Shown here: positions 1-9,655 of the stretch, piece by piece
How positions within the stretch are numbered: position 1 is the stretch's first letter
Layout of the letters: each line of letters starts with the position of its first letter
Source of the DNA: CBDDBX01 sp965225955
GTDB taxonomy: Bacteria > Acidobacteriota > Aminicenantia > UBA2199
DNA length: 64,000 bases
Direction of reading: 5' to 3'
Assembly: GCA_965225955.1 (NCBI GenBank)
Contig: CBDDBX010000031.1
Span: forward strand, 1-64,000
Program-made: the position numbers and the translations under genes
Notes under the pieces: model-generated
Databases searched by the model: none
The model's input: only the letters and a program-made list of their open reading frames with translations
What the model was told of the DNA's origin: nothing

Positions 1-122
1 TATGAGATGCCGTTTCTGTCAGGTCCTCTCCAGTGAGGCCAGTCTTCCGCCGGCATTACTGATGCTGAGATCAGTACAAAAGCAAATAGTGCTATTGTCT
101 TCTTAAATATCGTCGTGTTCAT
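1..122 (-). CDS. Secreted PQQ-like beta-propeller repeat protein, N-terminal fragment
   Basis: The window edge leaves only the first 40 codons. The start at 122 has GGGAGGT just upstream on the minus strand. Residues 1-24 form a signal peptide (Lys-Lys, then a hydrophobic stretch ending Val-Met-Pro-Ala). The next residues, DWPHWRGPDRNGIS, match the W-P-x-W-R-G-P-x-R-N-G opening typical of PQQ-like (BamB-type) propeller proteins. It starts 12 bases after the ankyrin gene stop, so the two are probably co-transcribed and both exported. Function beyond a propeller fold cannot be told from this fragment. Confidence 0.7.
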   Translation of the reverse strand, partial: MNTTIFKKTIALFAFVLISASVMPAEDWPHWRGPDRNGIS

Positions 123-134
123 AAAGACCTCCCT

Positions 135-2057
135 TTATCTACCAGCAATAAGTTTTGCCACATCGCTGTAACCTGCATCAGAAGCAAGCTGTGCAGCTGT
201 TTTCCCGCTGTTGTCTTTCTTATTAATATTCCTGTATTTTGTAAGAATAACTTTTACTGTGTCTTTCATTCCTCTGGCTGCAGCACAGTGAAGAGGTGTT
301 TTGCCACTTCTGTCAGCTGTGTTCAGATTTGCACCTTTATTGATAAGCAGAATAGCGTTGTCTCCTCTGAAGCTTTTCAGAGCTCTCAGGAGAGGAGTGT
401 TGGATTTTTTGTCCAGAGCATTGATTTTTGCTCCTTTAGCAAGAAGCATCTCAATATTGTTTTTGCTGTTGATACTTTTTGCAGCAAGGTGGAGAGGTGT
501 TCTTTTTCTGTTGTTAATGCAGTTTGGATTGCACCCTTTGGTAAGAAGCATTTTCATCAGTTTGCTGTTACCAGTTGATGCGGCAGCGTGAAGAGGTGAA
601 TTCTTCAGGCTGTCACTCTTATTAACTTTAGCACCTTTGTTGATTATTGCCTCGGCATTCGCTATTTCTCCTGCTGAAATTGCAAGAAGAAGTGGGGTGT
701 CACCGTTTGTATCAGCAATATTTATATCTACTTTGCTGTTAAGAAGAGCAGCAAGAGTTTTTTTGCACTTGTTTTTTGCAGCATAGTGTAGTGGAGCAAC
801 TCCTGACTGATTTGTTATGTTGGGGTTGGCTTTTTTAATGATTAATACTTTTACAGTTTCTGCTTTCATTGCTGCAGTAGCGTTATGAAGAGCTGTTTCT
901 CCCTGGATATTTTTTATATTCAGGTCAGCACCGGCATCTGCCAGTGTTACTATAATATCTGTGTAGCCCTTAGTCGCGGCTATACATGCAGGTGTGCAGC
1001 CAGCGTTATTCTTTTTATTAATGTCTAAACCTTTTTTTATGCATTTGGCAACGAGTCCGGTAAGCCCGCCTTTAGCTGCTGAATGCATTACTGAATCTCC
1101 CTCTTCATTCACGGATTTCAGTGAAGCCCCTTTTTTGATAATTTCAGGGATAATGAAGTTCATTCCTTTAGATGCTGCATAATGTAAATAGTTATCTGCA
1201 TTTTTTGCGCTTATGTTGAGTTTCAATCCTTTGCTCATAAGCAGTTGTGCCAGTTTACTCTGGCCGGTATCAAAGGAGAGGTCCAGTAAAGATTTGTTGT
1301 CCTTATCTTTCTCATTGATGTCAGCGCCGGCATTAATCAGTTCTATAGCTGTATCTTCAAAACTGTTTTCTACTGCTGACATAATGTAAGTCTTGCCTCT
1401 GGGACCCTTTTCGTTGGCATTTGCTCCTGCTTTAAGAAGAACTCCTGCAACAGCTGGTCTGTTTCTGATAACAGCCATGAACATCGGGCTGAGCCCCTGT
1501 TTGTTTTTTTTATTGGGATCAAGGCCTTTTTTCAGAAGGTACTCAACTGTTTCTGCACTGTTTCTCTGTGTAGACATTAAAAGAACTGTATCGCCTCCCT
1601 GTGATACAGCTTTAAGATCTCCGCCATTTGCTACAAGAATTTTAAGTGTAGCTACGCTACCTCTTCTTGCAGCATAATGTAGAGCTGTCAGGCCTGTTTT
1701 GTTTGCACGTTTTGTGTCTGCTCCTTTACTAATGAGATATTTCGCAATTTCTGCTTTGCTTCCGTCAGCAGCCCATTCAAGAGGGGTGTCTCCGTCTACG
1801 TCTTCTGCTTTTACACTGGCCCCTTTACTAATCAGAAATTTTACTATTTCCAGATTCCCCTGCATTGATGCCCAGTGTAGCATTGTTACCTGTCTTTCAT
1901 CTTTTTGTTTTATCAGTTCCGGCTTTGCTTCAACAGCTTTTCTGATAGCATCTGTATTGCCTGCTCTTAAATCCGGCAGATAGTCCTGAGAAAAACCAGG
2001 TACTATGATAGCTGTGATAAGCAGAAGGATAAAAACAGCAATTTTAAAAGTTCTCAT
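135..2057 (-). CDS. Exported ankyrin-repeat protein
   Basis: 640 aa. Residues 1-24 are a signal peptide (MRTFKIAVFILLLITAIIVP). The rest is a continuous solenoid of about 18 ankyrin repeats of about 33 residues, with recurring G-x-TPLHxAA and LLxKGAxxN signatures (for example GDTPLEWAA, GKTPLHCAA). No enzymatic domain is visible. The family mediates protein-protein binding; here the signal peptide puts it in the periplasm or outside the cell. AGGAGG lies 6-11 bases upstream of the ATG. The downstream gene starts 12 bases on and encodes another exported repeat protein. The partner is unknown. Confidence 0.85.
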   Translation of the reverse strand: MRTFKIAVFILLLITAIIVPGFSQDYLPDLRAGNTDAIRKAVEAKPELIKQKDERQVTMLHWASMQGNLEIVKFLISKGASVKAEDVDGDTPLEWAADGSKAEIAKYLISKGADTKRANKTGLTALHYAARRGSVATLKILVANGGDLKAVSQGGDTVLLMSTQRNSAETVEYLLKKGLDPNKKNKQGLSPMFMAVIRNRPAVAGVLLKAGANANEKGPRGKTYIMSAVENSFEDTAIELINAGADINEKDKDNKSLLDLSFDTGQSKLAQLLMSKGLKLNISAKNADNYLHYAASKGMNFIIPEIIKKGASLKSVNEEGDSVMHSAAKGGLTGLVAKCIKKGLDINKKNNAGCTPACIAATKGYTDIIVTLADAGADLNIKNIQGETALHNATAAMKAETVKVLIIKKANPNITNQSGVAPLHYAAKNKCKKTLAALLNSKVDINIADTNGDTPLLLAISAGEIANAEAIINKGAKVNKSDSLKNSPLHAAASTGNSKLMKMLLTKGCNPNCINNRKRTPLHLAAKSINSKNNIEMLLAKGAKINALDKKSNTPLLRALKSFRGDNAILLINKGANLNTADRSGKTPLHCAAARGMKDTVKVILTKYRNINKKDNSGKTAAQLASDAGYSDVAKLIAGR

Positions 2058-2417
2058 TTTTCCTCCTTTATTTTTAAGGTTATTTTTAAAGATCTTTTAT
2101 ATTTGTTATATTTTTGTTGCTGTAATGGCAATAACAGGTTGGCGGGACTGATTTTCTGGCTGATTCCTCGCACGACATACACATAAGTTAAATAAAAAAA
2201 TTTTTTTAGTCAAAGGAAAAATGAGAAAAAAGTTAGTTTTTTTTAAAAAATACAAAAAAAATATTGATTTATATTGAAAATGCGCGAAATAATTCAAAAT
2301 TTTGAAAAAACCCAAAATAAAATTCAAAACAATGAATTGGTTTGGAAAACAAATTGCTTCAATGCTATCTTTGTTTCTATAATGTCTCAATGCTCAGGTT
2401 CACTCTACCAGCAAATA
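2058..2417. other. AT-rich intergenic stretch, no gene supported
   Basis: About 360 bases between the ankyrin gene and the hybrid kinase, both on the minus strand. It is very AT-rich with A and T runs around 2190-2330. The side near 2060-2110 should hold the ankyrin promoter (TATAAC and TATAAA-like boxes on the minus strand) and the ribosome site at about 2063-2068. A 94-codon open frame on the minus strand is low-complexity Phe/Ile/Asn-rich with no ribosome site, so I do not call it. Confidence 0.5.
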
Positions 2418-3887
2418 TTAAAGAGATGGCAATAATATTTTAACGGTTGTTCCTTTTTTTATTTCAGATTGTATTTCAATATGACCTCTATGTTGGTTTA
2501 TAATCGAAAAACATGTTGGAAGTCCAAGGCCGTAATGCCCATATTTTGTTGTGAAAAAGGGGTTGAATATTCTTGAAAGATTTTTTGCTTCTATTCCGTT
2601 TCCTATGTCTTTGATTTTTACTTCAATGTATTTATTTTTCTTTAGATTGGGATATTCATCTTTCTCATTTATATAACTTCTGATTGATATATCGATGTGA
2701 CCGTTTTTTTTCATATCTTCAATTGCATTTTTAAAAATATTTTTAAAAACCAGGCTCAGTTGTTTAGGGTCATAAAGGCACTTATTGGTTTCCTCTGAGC
2801 AGTGCAGAGCATACGTATGATCAGTTTTTGATACTAATTGTTCTATCTGGGAAACAATAAAATCTTTCAATTCGGACATTTTACAACTAGGAAGTCCTCC
2901 TGTTGAGAAAGTTAATAACTCTGAAGTCAATTGGCTTGTTATATCTGCTGATTTTAATGCCTCATTAAGATATAACAGTACTTCCTTATTTGTGGAAATG
3001 GATTTGGCCAAATCGATATTTCCGATAACAGAACACAGGAGATTGTTGAAATTGTGTGCTATTCCTGCACTTAAATCGGCTAAAGATTCCAGGTTTTCTA
3101 TTTTTCTTGTAGCTTCCTGTAGTTTTATTGTTTCAGTCATGTCTTTGAGAACAGCTACAGTTCCGTAGCTTTTTTTATTATCTACTATTTCGGATAGAGA
3201 TATCTGAATATCTGTTTTATCTCCTGAATATGATTCAATAGAAAATAGATTATTGTCAGCGAAAATGTAACGTTTCTTATGAACCAGAAACATATCAAGT
3301 GTTATTTTTTTATTGTTTAATGATACATTCAGAATTTTGCTGATTATTTGTCCGACGGCTTCTTCAGTTAAGAAACCAGTCAGTTTTTTTGCTTCATTAT
3401 TCAAAAAAAAGATAGTACCTGATTCATCGAAAGCAATTATACCTTCATTCAGGGATTTCATTGTAATTTCAAATTTTCTATTGGCAATCCGTTCTGACTC
3501 CAAAAGGCAGTAACGTTGAACATATGATGCGATTTTTGATTTGAGAAGATCCTCATTTACAGGTTTCAGAATATAATCCAGAGCTCCAATTTCATACCCT
3601 TTCAGCATATCTTTAAATTCCTTATTATCACCCGAAATAAAGATAATAGGTGTAGATGCAGATTGTTTCCGGGATCTTAACAATTGGGCAGTTTCAAAGC
3701 CATCCATCCCGGGCATATTCACATCCATTAGAATTACTGCAAATTCATACTTCATAGCTTTTTTAAGAGCTGTTGTACCAGAGTCAGCTTTAATAAGATT
3801 GTAGCCACTTGTGTTTAGTGCTGCAGAGTAGGATTTAAGAAGATTTTCATTGTCATCAACTAAAAGAATATTAATTTTATTTATCAT
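2418..3887 (-). CDS. Hybrid response regulator/histidine kinase (REC-PAS-HisKA-HATPase)
   Basis: 489 aa and soluble, with no membrane segment. Residues 5-120 are a receiver domain with the acidic pair VDDN, phosphoacceptor Asp in LMDVNMPGMDG and the conserved Lys in ILKPVN. A PAS domain follows (about 140-255). The dimerisation helix carries SAGIAHNFNNLL, the NtrB-like H-box with His as phosphorylation site. The C-terminus is an HATPase_c domain (GNGIEAKNLSRIFNPFFTTK, then GHYGLGL). A receiver in front of a kinase suggests its output is set by phosphate from another kinase. It is the last gene of a minus-strand cluster of signalling genes, 27 bases after a small ORF. Confidence 0.88.
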   Translation of the reverse strand: MINKINILLVDDNENLLKSYSAALNTSGYNLIKADSGTTALKKAMKYEFAVILMDVNMPGMDGFETAQLLRSRKQSASTPIIFISGDNKEFKDMLKGYEIGALDYILKPVNEDLLKSKIASYVQRYCLLESERIANRKFEITMKSLNEGIIAFDESGTIFFLNNEAKKLTGFLTEEAVGQIISKILNVSLNNKKITLDMFLVHKKRYIFADNNLFSIESYSGDKTDIQISLSEIVDNKKSYGTVAVLKDMTETIKLQEATRKIENLESLADLSAGIAHNFNNLLCSVIGNIDLAKSISTNKEVLLYLNEALKSADITSQLTSELLTFSTGGLPSCKMSELKDFIVSQIEQLVSKTDHTYALHCSEETNKCLYDPKQLSLVFKNIFKNAIEDMKKNGHIDISIRSYINEKDEYPNLKKNKYIEVKIKDIGNGIEAKNLSRIFNPFFTTKYGHYGLGLPTCFSIINQHRGHIEIQSEIKKGTTVKILLPSL

Positions 3888-3914
3888 AAATCTCCTTCAG
3901 GTTCATGAATGCTG

Positions 3915-4019
3915 TTAATTCATATTGAGAATGTTTTTATGCCATTTCTGAATCTGTTCTGATGTTACCTCTTCGTTAATATTCGCGTCTTCTCTCATCT
4001 TTTCCATATAGTCTGTCAT
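3915..4019 (-). CDS. Possible 34-aa small protein between two hybrid kinases
   Basis: A 34-codon ORF beginning MTDYMEKMREDANINEEV and ending in TAA. Its ATG overlaps the stop of the upstream kinase in a TAATG arrangement, the classic layout for translational coupling, and the downstream kinase starts 27 bases later. It is charged, probably helical, and has no signal peptide. I recognise no family. Its position inside a phosphorelay cluster makes a regulatory or linker peptide possible, but it could also be a chance ORF or the remnant of a C-terminal segment of the upstream kinase. Confidence 0.4.
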   Translation of the reverse strand: MTDYMEKMREDANINEEVTSEQIQKWHKNILNMN

Positions 4020-7000
4020 TACTTATATAGCCACACTCTTAATAAAGAAACCAGTTGGTTGGTATCAACCGGTTTGGATATATAGTCCGATGCTCCGGCT
4101 GCTATACACTCTTCCCGATTTCCTTTCATAGCTTTTGCTGTTAATGCAATTATAGGAATTTTTTTCAGGTTTTCTTCCAATCGGATTTTTTTCATTGCTT
4201 CAAAACCATCCATATTCGGCATCATTATGTCCATAAGAACTATATCTGTTGCAGGATCTGATGTTAGTTTTTCAATACCATCTTTTCCATTTTCAGCATA
4301 ACTTACTTCCATTCCTTTCTTTTCAAGCAATGCTGTGAGAGAGAAGATGTTCCGGATATCGTCATCTACGATCAATACTTTTTTGTTACAAAGAGTGTGA
4401 TCTTTGGTTTGTATGTTTTTGAGCATATTTACTTTGTTTTCCGGCATGTCGTTTACTACACGATGCAGGAAGAGTGAAGTCTCATCCAGTAATCTCTCCA
4501 TAGCATTTTCATCTTTGATAATTATGCTTTTTGAGAGACTTTTTAATTCTGTTTCCTGTTTTCTGGTAAGCTTTTTTCCTGTGTAGATAATTACCGGAAT
4601 ATGATTGTTTTTTTTAGTACTATTTATTTTTTTTATTAATTCAAAACCGGAAATATCAGGTAACATCAGGTCCAGTACAATACAGTCAAAGTTGTTCCTG
4701 TTAATGTGTTCAAGAGCTTTCTTTCCTGTTTCTGCTGTGAAGATATTAATTCCTTCATTTCCAATTAATGAAGTAATTGCTTTTCTCTGTTTTTCATTAT
4801 CTTCAATGATAAGAAGGTTTCTTACTTTCTTTTTTGTAAAATTTTCTATTACATCAAAGTTCTCTGATAATTTTTCCAAAGTTAATGGTTTCTGAATATG
4901 TGATACTGCTCCCATTTTCAATGAGGTAGGATTTGCTTCATAGTCAGATACAATGTGAACAGGGATGTGTCTGTATTCTACTGATTTCTTAAGTTGATCC
5001 AGAACGATGAGCCCGTTAATATCAGGTAACTCCAGATTCAGAATAATTGCATCAGGCAGATATTCCTTGGTCAGAGTTAATACTTCCAAACCAAGATCAG
5101 TAACAATTCCCTTGAACCCTTTTTCTCTGGATTTCTCTAGCAATATATTTATAATTTCCGGGTCATTTTCAATAATTAAGATTTTTTTGTCACCAGATTT
5201 TAAAGAAAACCTGTCGTCTTCAATTTTGTTCGTAATAAGTGCGTGGGATTTTTTATTAAGGTTAAATGGTTCTTTTGTTTGACTCTCTTTCCCGGAGCTG
5301 GAATCGTCAGGGAGTATTTTGCATGGTAAGTATACTGTAAATTTTGTCCCCTTTCCTATTTCACTGGAAACATGAATCTCCCCTCCCAGCAGAGCAACAA
5401 GCTCTCTTGATATTGATAGACCAAGACCGGTTCCTCCATACTTTCTACTTGTTTGCCCGTTTGCCTGCTGGAAAGCTTCAAATATTAAGTTCAGTTTTTC
5501 TTCGTGTATACCGATACCGGTGTCTTCAACACTGAATGCAATTACATGTTCTGCATCATTTAATATTTTATTAGTAGTACTCCAGCCTGTTTGGGCAAGT
5601 GCTATGTTCAGTTTAATACTTCCTGTTTCTGTAAATTTGAAAGCATTTGAAACCAGATTTTTCAGAACCTGTTGCACTCTCTTTTTATCCGATTTAAATT
5701 CTGATGGAAGTTGTTTATCCAGATTAACACTGAAATCAAGTTGTTTCTGTTTTGCAATCTGTGAAAAACCGGATATAATCCAGGTTCTGATTTCAGAAAG
5801 AGAGATGTTACTGAATTCAATGGAAATCGTACCAGATTCAATTTTTGAAAGATCCAGAATCTCATTGATCAATGACAGAAGCTCTAACCCTGAAGAGTGA
5901 ATGGTTTTTGCATAATCTATCTGTTTGGAATCAAGATTACCTGATTCATTATCCGCAAGGAGTTTTGACAGAATCATTTGGCTGTTTAAGGGAGTTCTGA
6001 GTTCGTGTGACATATTAGCAAGGAATTGAGATTTATATTTAGACGTCAACAGCAGTTCGTTAGTTTTTCTCTCCAGATGGTTCTTGGAAATCTCAATTTC
6101 TCTATTTTTTGTTTCCATTTTGAGTTTCTGGGAATGAAGTTCCTGCGCTTTTTCTTCCAGCTCTTGATTAGTCTGACGCAATTCTTCCTGTTGATTCTGT
6201 AGCTCTTCAGCCATGGACTGAGATTCTCCTAAAAGATTCTCTGTTTTCATTGTGGCTCCAATTGTGTTGATCACGATCGCAATGCTTTCTGTAAGTTGAT
6301 CAAGGAAAGTTAAAGTAATTCCTTCAAAGCGGGTAAATGAGGCTAATTCAATTACAGCAAGTAGCTCGTCTTCATAGATAACCGGTAATACGATAATGTT
6401 TAATGGAGTTGCTTTTCCTAAAGCAGAGTTAATCTGTATATAATCGCCCGGAACTTCTGACAGAAGAATTCTCTGTTTTTCAATTGCACATTGCCCGACG
6501 AGACCTTCGCCGAATTCAAAACAACCTGCACTGTGCTTTCTTTCGTTAAATGCATAACTGGCTAGTAATTTGAGAAATTTATTCTGTGTTCCATCTTCAG
6601 TTCTGTTTGCAACAATGTAAAAAACTCCTTGCTGGGAATTAACAAGTTGAGCCAGTTCTGATAATATCATTTGAGCTACTTTAGCCAACTCCCTCTGCCT
6701 CTGCATCATTGAGACAAACTTTGCAAGATTAGCCTTTAGCCATCCCTGTTCCTCATTGATTTTTGTAGTTTTTCTCAGATTCGCAATCATTTCATTAATA
6801 CTGTTCCCTAAAGAAGCGATTTCGCCTTTGGCACCAGTAGTAATTGACCTGGATAAGTCTCCTTTGGTAACAGCAGTTGCAACTTCCGCAATTGCTCTTA
6901 CCTGCCTGGTCAGGTTGGCTGCAAGCTCATTGACATTATCAGTGAGATTTTTCCATATACCGGATGCTCCTGACGCTTTTGCCTGTCCCCCAAGTTGACC

Positions 7001-7825
7001 CTCTGAACCGACCTCTTTTGCAACTCTTGTTACTTCGGTGGCAAAAGAATTCAATTGATCAACCATAGTGTTAACTGTATTACGAAGCTCAAGAAGTTCT
7101 CCGCTGGCATCAACTTCAATCTTTTTTGAAAGATCTCCGTTAGCAACTGCGGTAGTTATTTCCGCAATATTACGCACCTGAATCGTCAGATTATCTGCCA
7201 TTGTGTTAACATTATCAGTAAGATCTTTCCATATACCTGATAACCCGTTTATATTAGCCTGGCTTCCCAGTTTACCCTGCCTTCCAACTTCATTGGTGAT
7301 TCTTATAACTTCTGAAGTAAAATTGCGTAGATTGCTTATCAGTTTGTTGGTAATTCTGGCAGTTGTTATGGATATTCCTTTTTTACGTGTTCCGTCAAGT
7401 TCGGTTTCTATGGAAGTATTGAGATTTCCATTGGAAACGGCTTCAATAACATTGTTAATGTTACTCAGAGATATTGCGATTGATTCTACTAATTTATTGA
7501 CTGAAATTAAAGCTTCACACCAGTTACCTGACAAAGTTTGAAATATTGCCCTTTCATCGAATATTCCATTTACTACAACTTCTTCTATAACTCTTTTTAT
7601 TTCACTATTGATTTGAATGTTTTTTCTGACAATATCATTGAATACTACAGCAATTTCCCCGTATTCTCCAGGCATCTCTTCTGATAGCCTGATACTGAAA
7701 TCCCCTCTGTTAAGAGAGTGTAACGCATTCAATATCTGTCCGTAGTTTAAAGATTCTTTTTTTGTTGATTTTTTCATCAATTTCCCCATTGTATATTCAA
7801 TACTTTTGTAAATTTGATAAAACAT
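4019..7825 (-). CDS. Multi-HAMP hybrid histidine kinase (HAMP array-GAF-HisKA-HATPase-REC x3)
   Basis: 1268 aa with no membrane segments. Residues about 35-370 are tandem HAMP units, seen as repeated SGIWKDLTDNVNTMADNL and NGDLSKKI type motifs. A GAF domain follows (about 385-540), then a coiled coil, then the HisKA box FLANMSHELRTPLN and HATPase_c (GTGLGLSISRELVALLGG). Three receiver domains end the protein. The second and third have the phosphoacceptor Asp (VLDLMLPDISG, LMDIMMPNMDG), but the first has Asn there (ILNLELPDING), so it probably cannot be phosphorylated normally. The layout resembles group III fungal osmosensor kinases and bacterial HAMP-array kinases. It lies 12 bases after another hybrid kinase. 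Confidence 0.9.
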   Translation of the reverse strand: MFYQIYKSIEYTMGKLMKKSTKKESLNYGQILNALHSLNRGDFSIRLSEEMPGEYGEIAVVFNDIVRKNIQINSEIKRVIEEVVVNGIFDERAIFQTLSGNWCEALISVNKLVESIAISLSNINNVIEAVSNGNLNTSIETELDGTRKKGISITTARITNKLISNLRNFTSEVIRITNEVGRQGKLGSQANINGLSGIWKDLTDNVNTMADNLTIQVRNIAEITTAVANGDLSKKIEVDASGELLELRNTVNTMVDQLNSFATEVTRVAKEVGSEGQLGGQAKASGASGIWKNLTDNVNELAANLTRQVRAIAEVATAVTKGDLSRSITTGAKGEIASLGNSINEMIANLRKTTKINEEQGWLKANLAKFVSMMQRQRELAKVAQMILSELAQLVNSQQGVFYIVANRTEDGTQNKFLKLLASYAFNERKHSAGCFEFGEGLVGQCAIEKQRILLSEVPGDYIQINSALGKATPLNIIVLPVIYEDELLAVIELASFTRFEGITLTFLDQLTESIAIVINTIGATMKTENLLGESQSMAEELQNQQEELRQTNQELEEKAQELHSQKLKMETKNREIEISKNHLERKTNELLLTSKYKSQFLANMSHELRTPLNSQMILSKLLADNESGNLDSKQIDYAKTIHSSGLELLSLINEILDLSKIESGTISIEFSNISLSEIRTWIISGFSQIAKQKQLDFSVNLDKQLPSEFKSDKKRVQQVLKNLVSNAFKFTETGSIKLNIALAQTGWSTTNKILNDAEHVIAFSVEDTGIGIHEEKLNLIFEAFQQANGQTSRKYGGTGLGLSISRELVALLGGEIHVSSEIGKGTKFTVYLPCKILPDDSSSGKESQTKEPFNLNKKSHALITNKIEDDRFSLKSGDKKILIIENDPEIINILLEKSREKGFKGIVTDLGLEVLTLTKEYLPDAIILNLELPDINGLIVLDQLKKSVEYRHIPVHIVSDYEANPTSLKMGAVSHIQKPLTLEKLSENFDVIENFTKKKVRNLLIIEDNEKQRKAITSLIGNEGINIFTAETGKKALEHINRNNFDCIVLDLMLPDISGFELIKKINSTKKNNHIPVIIYTGKKLTRKQETELKSLSKSIIIKDENAMERLLDETSLFLHRVVNDMPENKVNMLKNIQTKDHTLCNKKVLIVDDDIRNIFSLTALLEKKGMEVSYAENGKDGIEKLTSDPATDIVLMDIMMPNMDGFEAMKKIRLEENLKKIPIIALTAKAMKGNREECIAAGASDYISKPVDTNQLVSLLRVWLYK

Positions 7826-7837
7826 ATTTCAGTAAGT

Positions 7838-9424
7838 TTATTCAATAAACATTTCACTTATAGTATTTGATAATTTTTCCAGATTATATGGTTTCTGAAG
7901 AAAAGCATAGTTTCTGTTATCTATTTCTGGTAAATTCTCTATGCAGTGAGCATAGCCAGATGAGAAAATCACTTTTATGTTATTTTTCATAGCCTTTATT
8001 TTACTGACTAAAGTTACACCATCTATTCCTTCAAGAACAATGTCAGCAATAACCAGATTAATAGATTCTTCGTTTTTAAGAAAGCATTTTAAGGCTTCTT
8101 CACCGCTTGTAACACAGAAAATCTTTTTACAGATTCTTTTCAACATCTGTTCTTTAAGTTTCAGAAGGTTTATGTTGTCCTCAACTATGAGTGCAGTTAA
8201 ATTTGGAGGGATTGTGTTTTGTACACTTTTTTTTTCTGACGCTACAGGCTCGGGAATTTCTGAAACGGGCCAGCAAAGTTCAAATTGAGTCCCGGTTTTG
8301 TCTTTAGTATTAAAGAAAATTTTTCCATTGGTTTCTTCAACAATAGTTTTGACTGTTGCCAGTCCAAGCCCGGTGCCTTTTTCTTTTGTTGTAAAGAATG
8401 GGTCAAAAATTTCATTCTTTATAGTTTCAGGAATTCCAGTTCCTGTATCTTTGATGGAAATGAAACAGTATAGTTTCTTCATGTCAGTTAAGGAATGCTG
8501 TTCATGATATCTGCATGAAGTTGAAATTATAATTTCTTTCTTTTTTTTTCTGCTTTCTCTGATGCTATCTGCTGCATTGATGCAAATATTCAATATTATC
8601 TGCTCCAGATAGACCGGATTTATGCTGATAAACTTTTTTTTCTCCATCAGGTCCAGTTGTATTCTGATATCTTCTCCAATTAAACGAACAAGCATTTTGT
8701 GCAGGTCAAGAATAGTCTGGTTAACGTTCACATTCTGTATCTCTGTTTTCGTCTTTTTTGTAAAAAGAAGAAGTTGTCTGGTCAGACTGGAAGCCTTTTG
8801 TGAATATTCAATTATATCTTCCAGCTCTTTGTACTGTATGTTATCTGCTTTCATTTTGGAGAGTAATAAATCTGCATTCCCGAATATAGCTGTAAGAAGA
8901 TTGTTGAAATCATGGGCAATTCCACTTGTGAGAACACCTATTGATTCGATTTTCTGAGCTTGTAACATTGCTTTTTTTATATCTTTGAGTTCTGTTATAT
9001 CTTCTTTTATAGCAATAAAGTTTGTTATTTCTCCTCTGTCATTGAAAACTGGAGAGATAGTCCCCTTTTCCCAAAAAAAATCTCCGCCCTTTTTTTTATT
9101 GCAAAACTCACCTGACCAGGTTGAGCCCGATGAAATCTTTTGCCATAGTTTTTTATAGAACTCATCTGAATGTTTCTGTCCTTTTAAGAATCTGAGGTTT
9201 TTCCCTACGACCTCTTCAGAAGAATAGCCGGTAATATCAGAAAAGAACCGATTCACATACTCAATAGTTCCTTCTGCATCTGTTATTATAATTGATAGAG
9301 GTGCCACTTCCATGACCCTTTTCCCTATATCAGGGTGATTATCTGATTCAGATATTTGTGTTTTCAGGTTTTTGTATTTAATCCTGCTCTGGTCAGATTT
9401 ATTGTGTGGCCTGAAATTTTCCAT
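7838..9424 (-). CDS. PAS hybrid histidine kinase (PAS-HisKA-HATPase-REC)
   Basis: 528 aa from ATG 9424. That ATG has AAGGG just upstream; a TTG at 9457 would add 11 residues but has no ribosome site. A PAS/PAC pair spans about residues 40-155 (PLSIIITDAEGTIEYVN). The kinase H-box is SGIAHDFNNLLTAI, of NtrB type. HATPase_c carries DTGTGIPETIKNEIFDPFFT and GTGLGLATVK. A C-terminal receiver has Asp in VIADIVLEGIDG. No membrane segment is present, so the signal is cytosolic or arrives via the PAS domain. It heads the minus-strand signalling cluster and probably shares a transcript with the next two kinase genes. Confidence 0.88.
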   Translation of the reverse strand: MENFRPHNKSDQSRIKYKNLKTQISESDNHPDIGKRVMEVAPLSIIITDAEGTIEYVNRFFSDITGYSSEEVVGKNLRFLKGQKHSDEFYKKLWQKISSGSTWSGEFCNKKKGGDFFWEKGTISPVFNDRGEITNFIAIKEDITELKDIKKAMLQAQKIESIGVLTSGIAHDFNNLLTAIFGNADLLLSKMKADNIQYKELEDIIEYSQKASSLTRQLLLFTKKTKTEIQNVNVNQTILDLHKMLVRLIGEDIRIQLDLMEKKKFISINPVYLEQIILNICINAADSIRESRKKKKEIIISTSCRYHEQHSLTDMKKLYCFISIKDTGTGIPETIKNEIFDPFFTTKEKGTGLGLATVKTIVEETNGKIFFNTKDKTGTQFELCWPVSEIPEPVASEKKSVQNTIPPNLTALIVEDNINLLKLKEQMLKRICKKIFCVTSGEEALKCFLKNEESINLVIADIVLEGIDGVTLVSKIKAMKNNIKVIFSSGYAHCIENLPEIDNRNYAFLQKPYNLEKLSNTISEMFIE

Positions 9425-9610
9425 TATTCCCTTAAACCCTCTCAAGTTAAGTAGCAATTTATCTTATATAAGGTAAATCGATCAAATTTCAATGATTAAC
9501 AGAAAATAAATCTATAAGGAACAATATTTATAGTGAATGAATGTGTCTTTTGCTGATATTGCAAAATAATGGCTATGATGGATTCAATGCTGAAGTATAA
9601 CTTCGTTGAG

Positions 9611-9635
9611 AAAAAACCGGTATTTTGTATACCGG
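9611..9635 (-). terminator. Intrinsic terminator of the nfuA-like gene
   Basis: On the minus strand a perfect 7-bp stem (CCGGTAT/ATACCGG, 9617-9635, 5-base loop) is followed directly by six T. It lies about 20 bases after the stop of the NifU-domain gene. Confidence 0.75.
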
Positions 9636-9655
9636 CCTGATATTTAATTGTTGAT

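Noticed and set aside
2106..2390. 94-codon minus-strand open frame
   Set aside because: Low-complexity, AT-driven composition and no ribosome site.
9425..9457. TTG start for the PAS kinase
   Set aside because: ATG 9424 has a ribosome site and the 11 extra residues add no domain.
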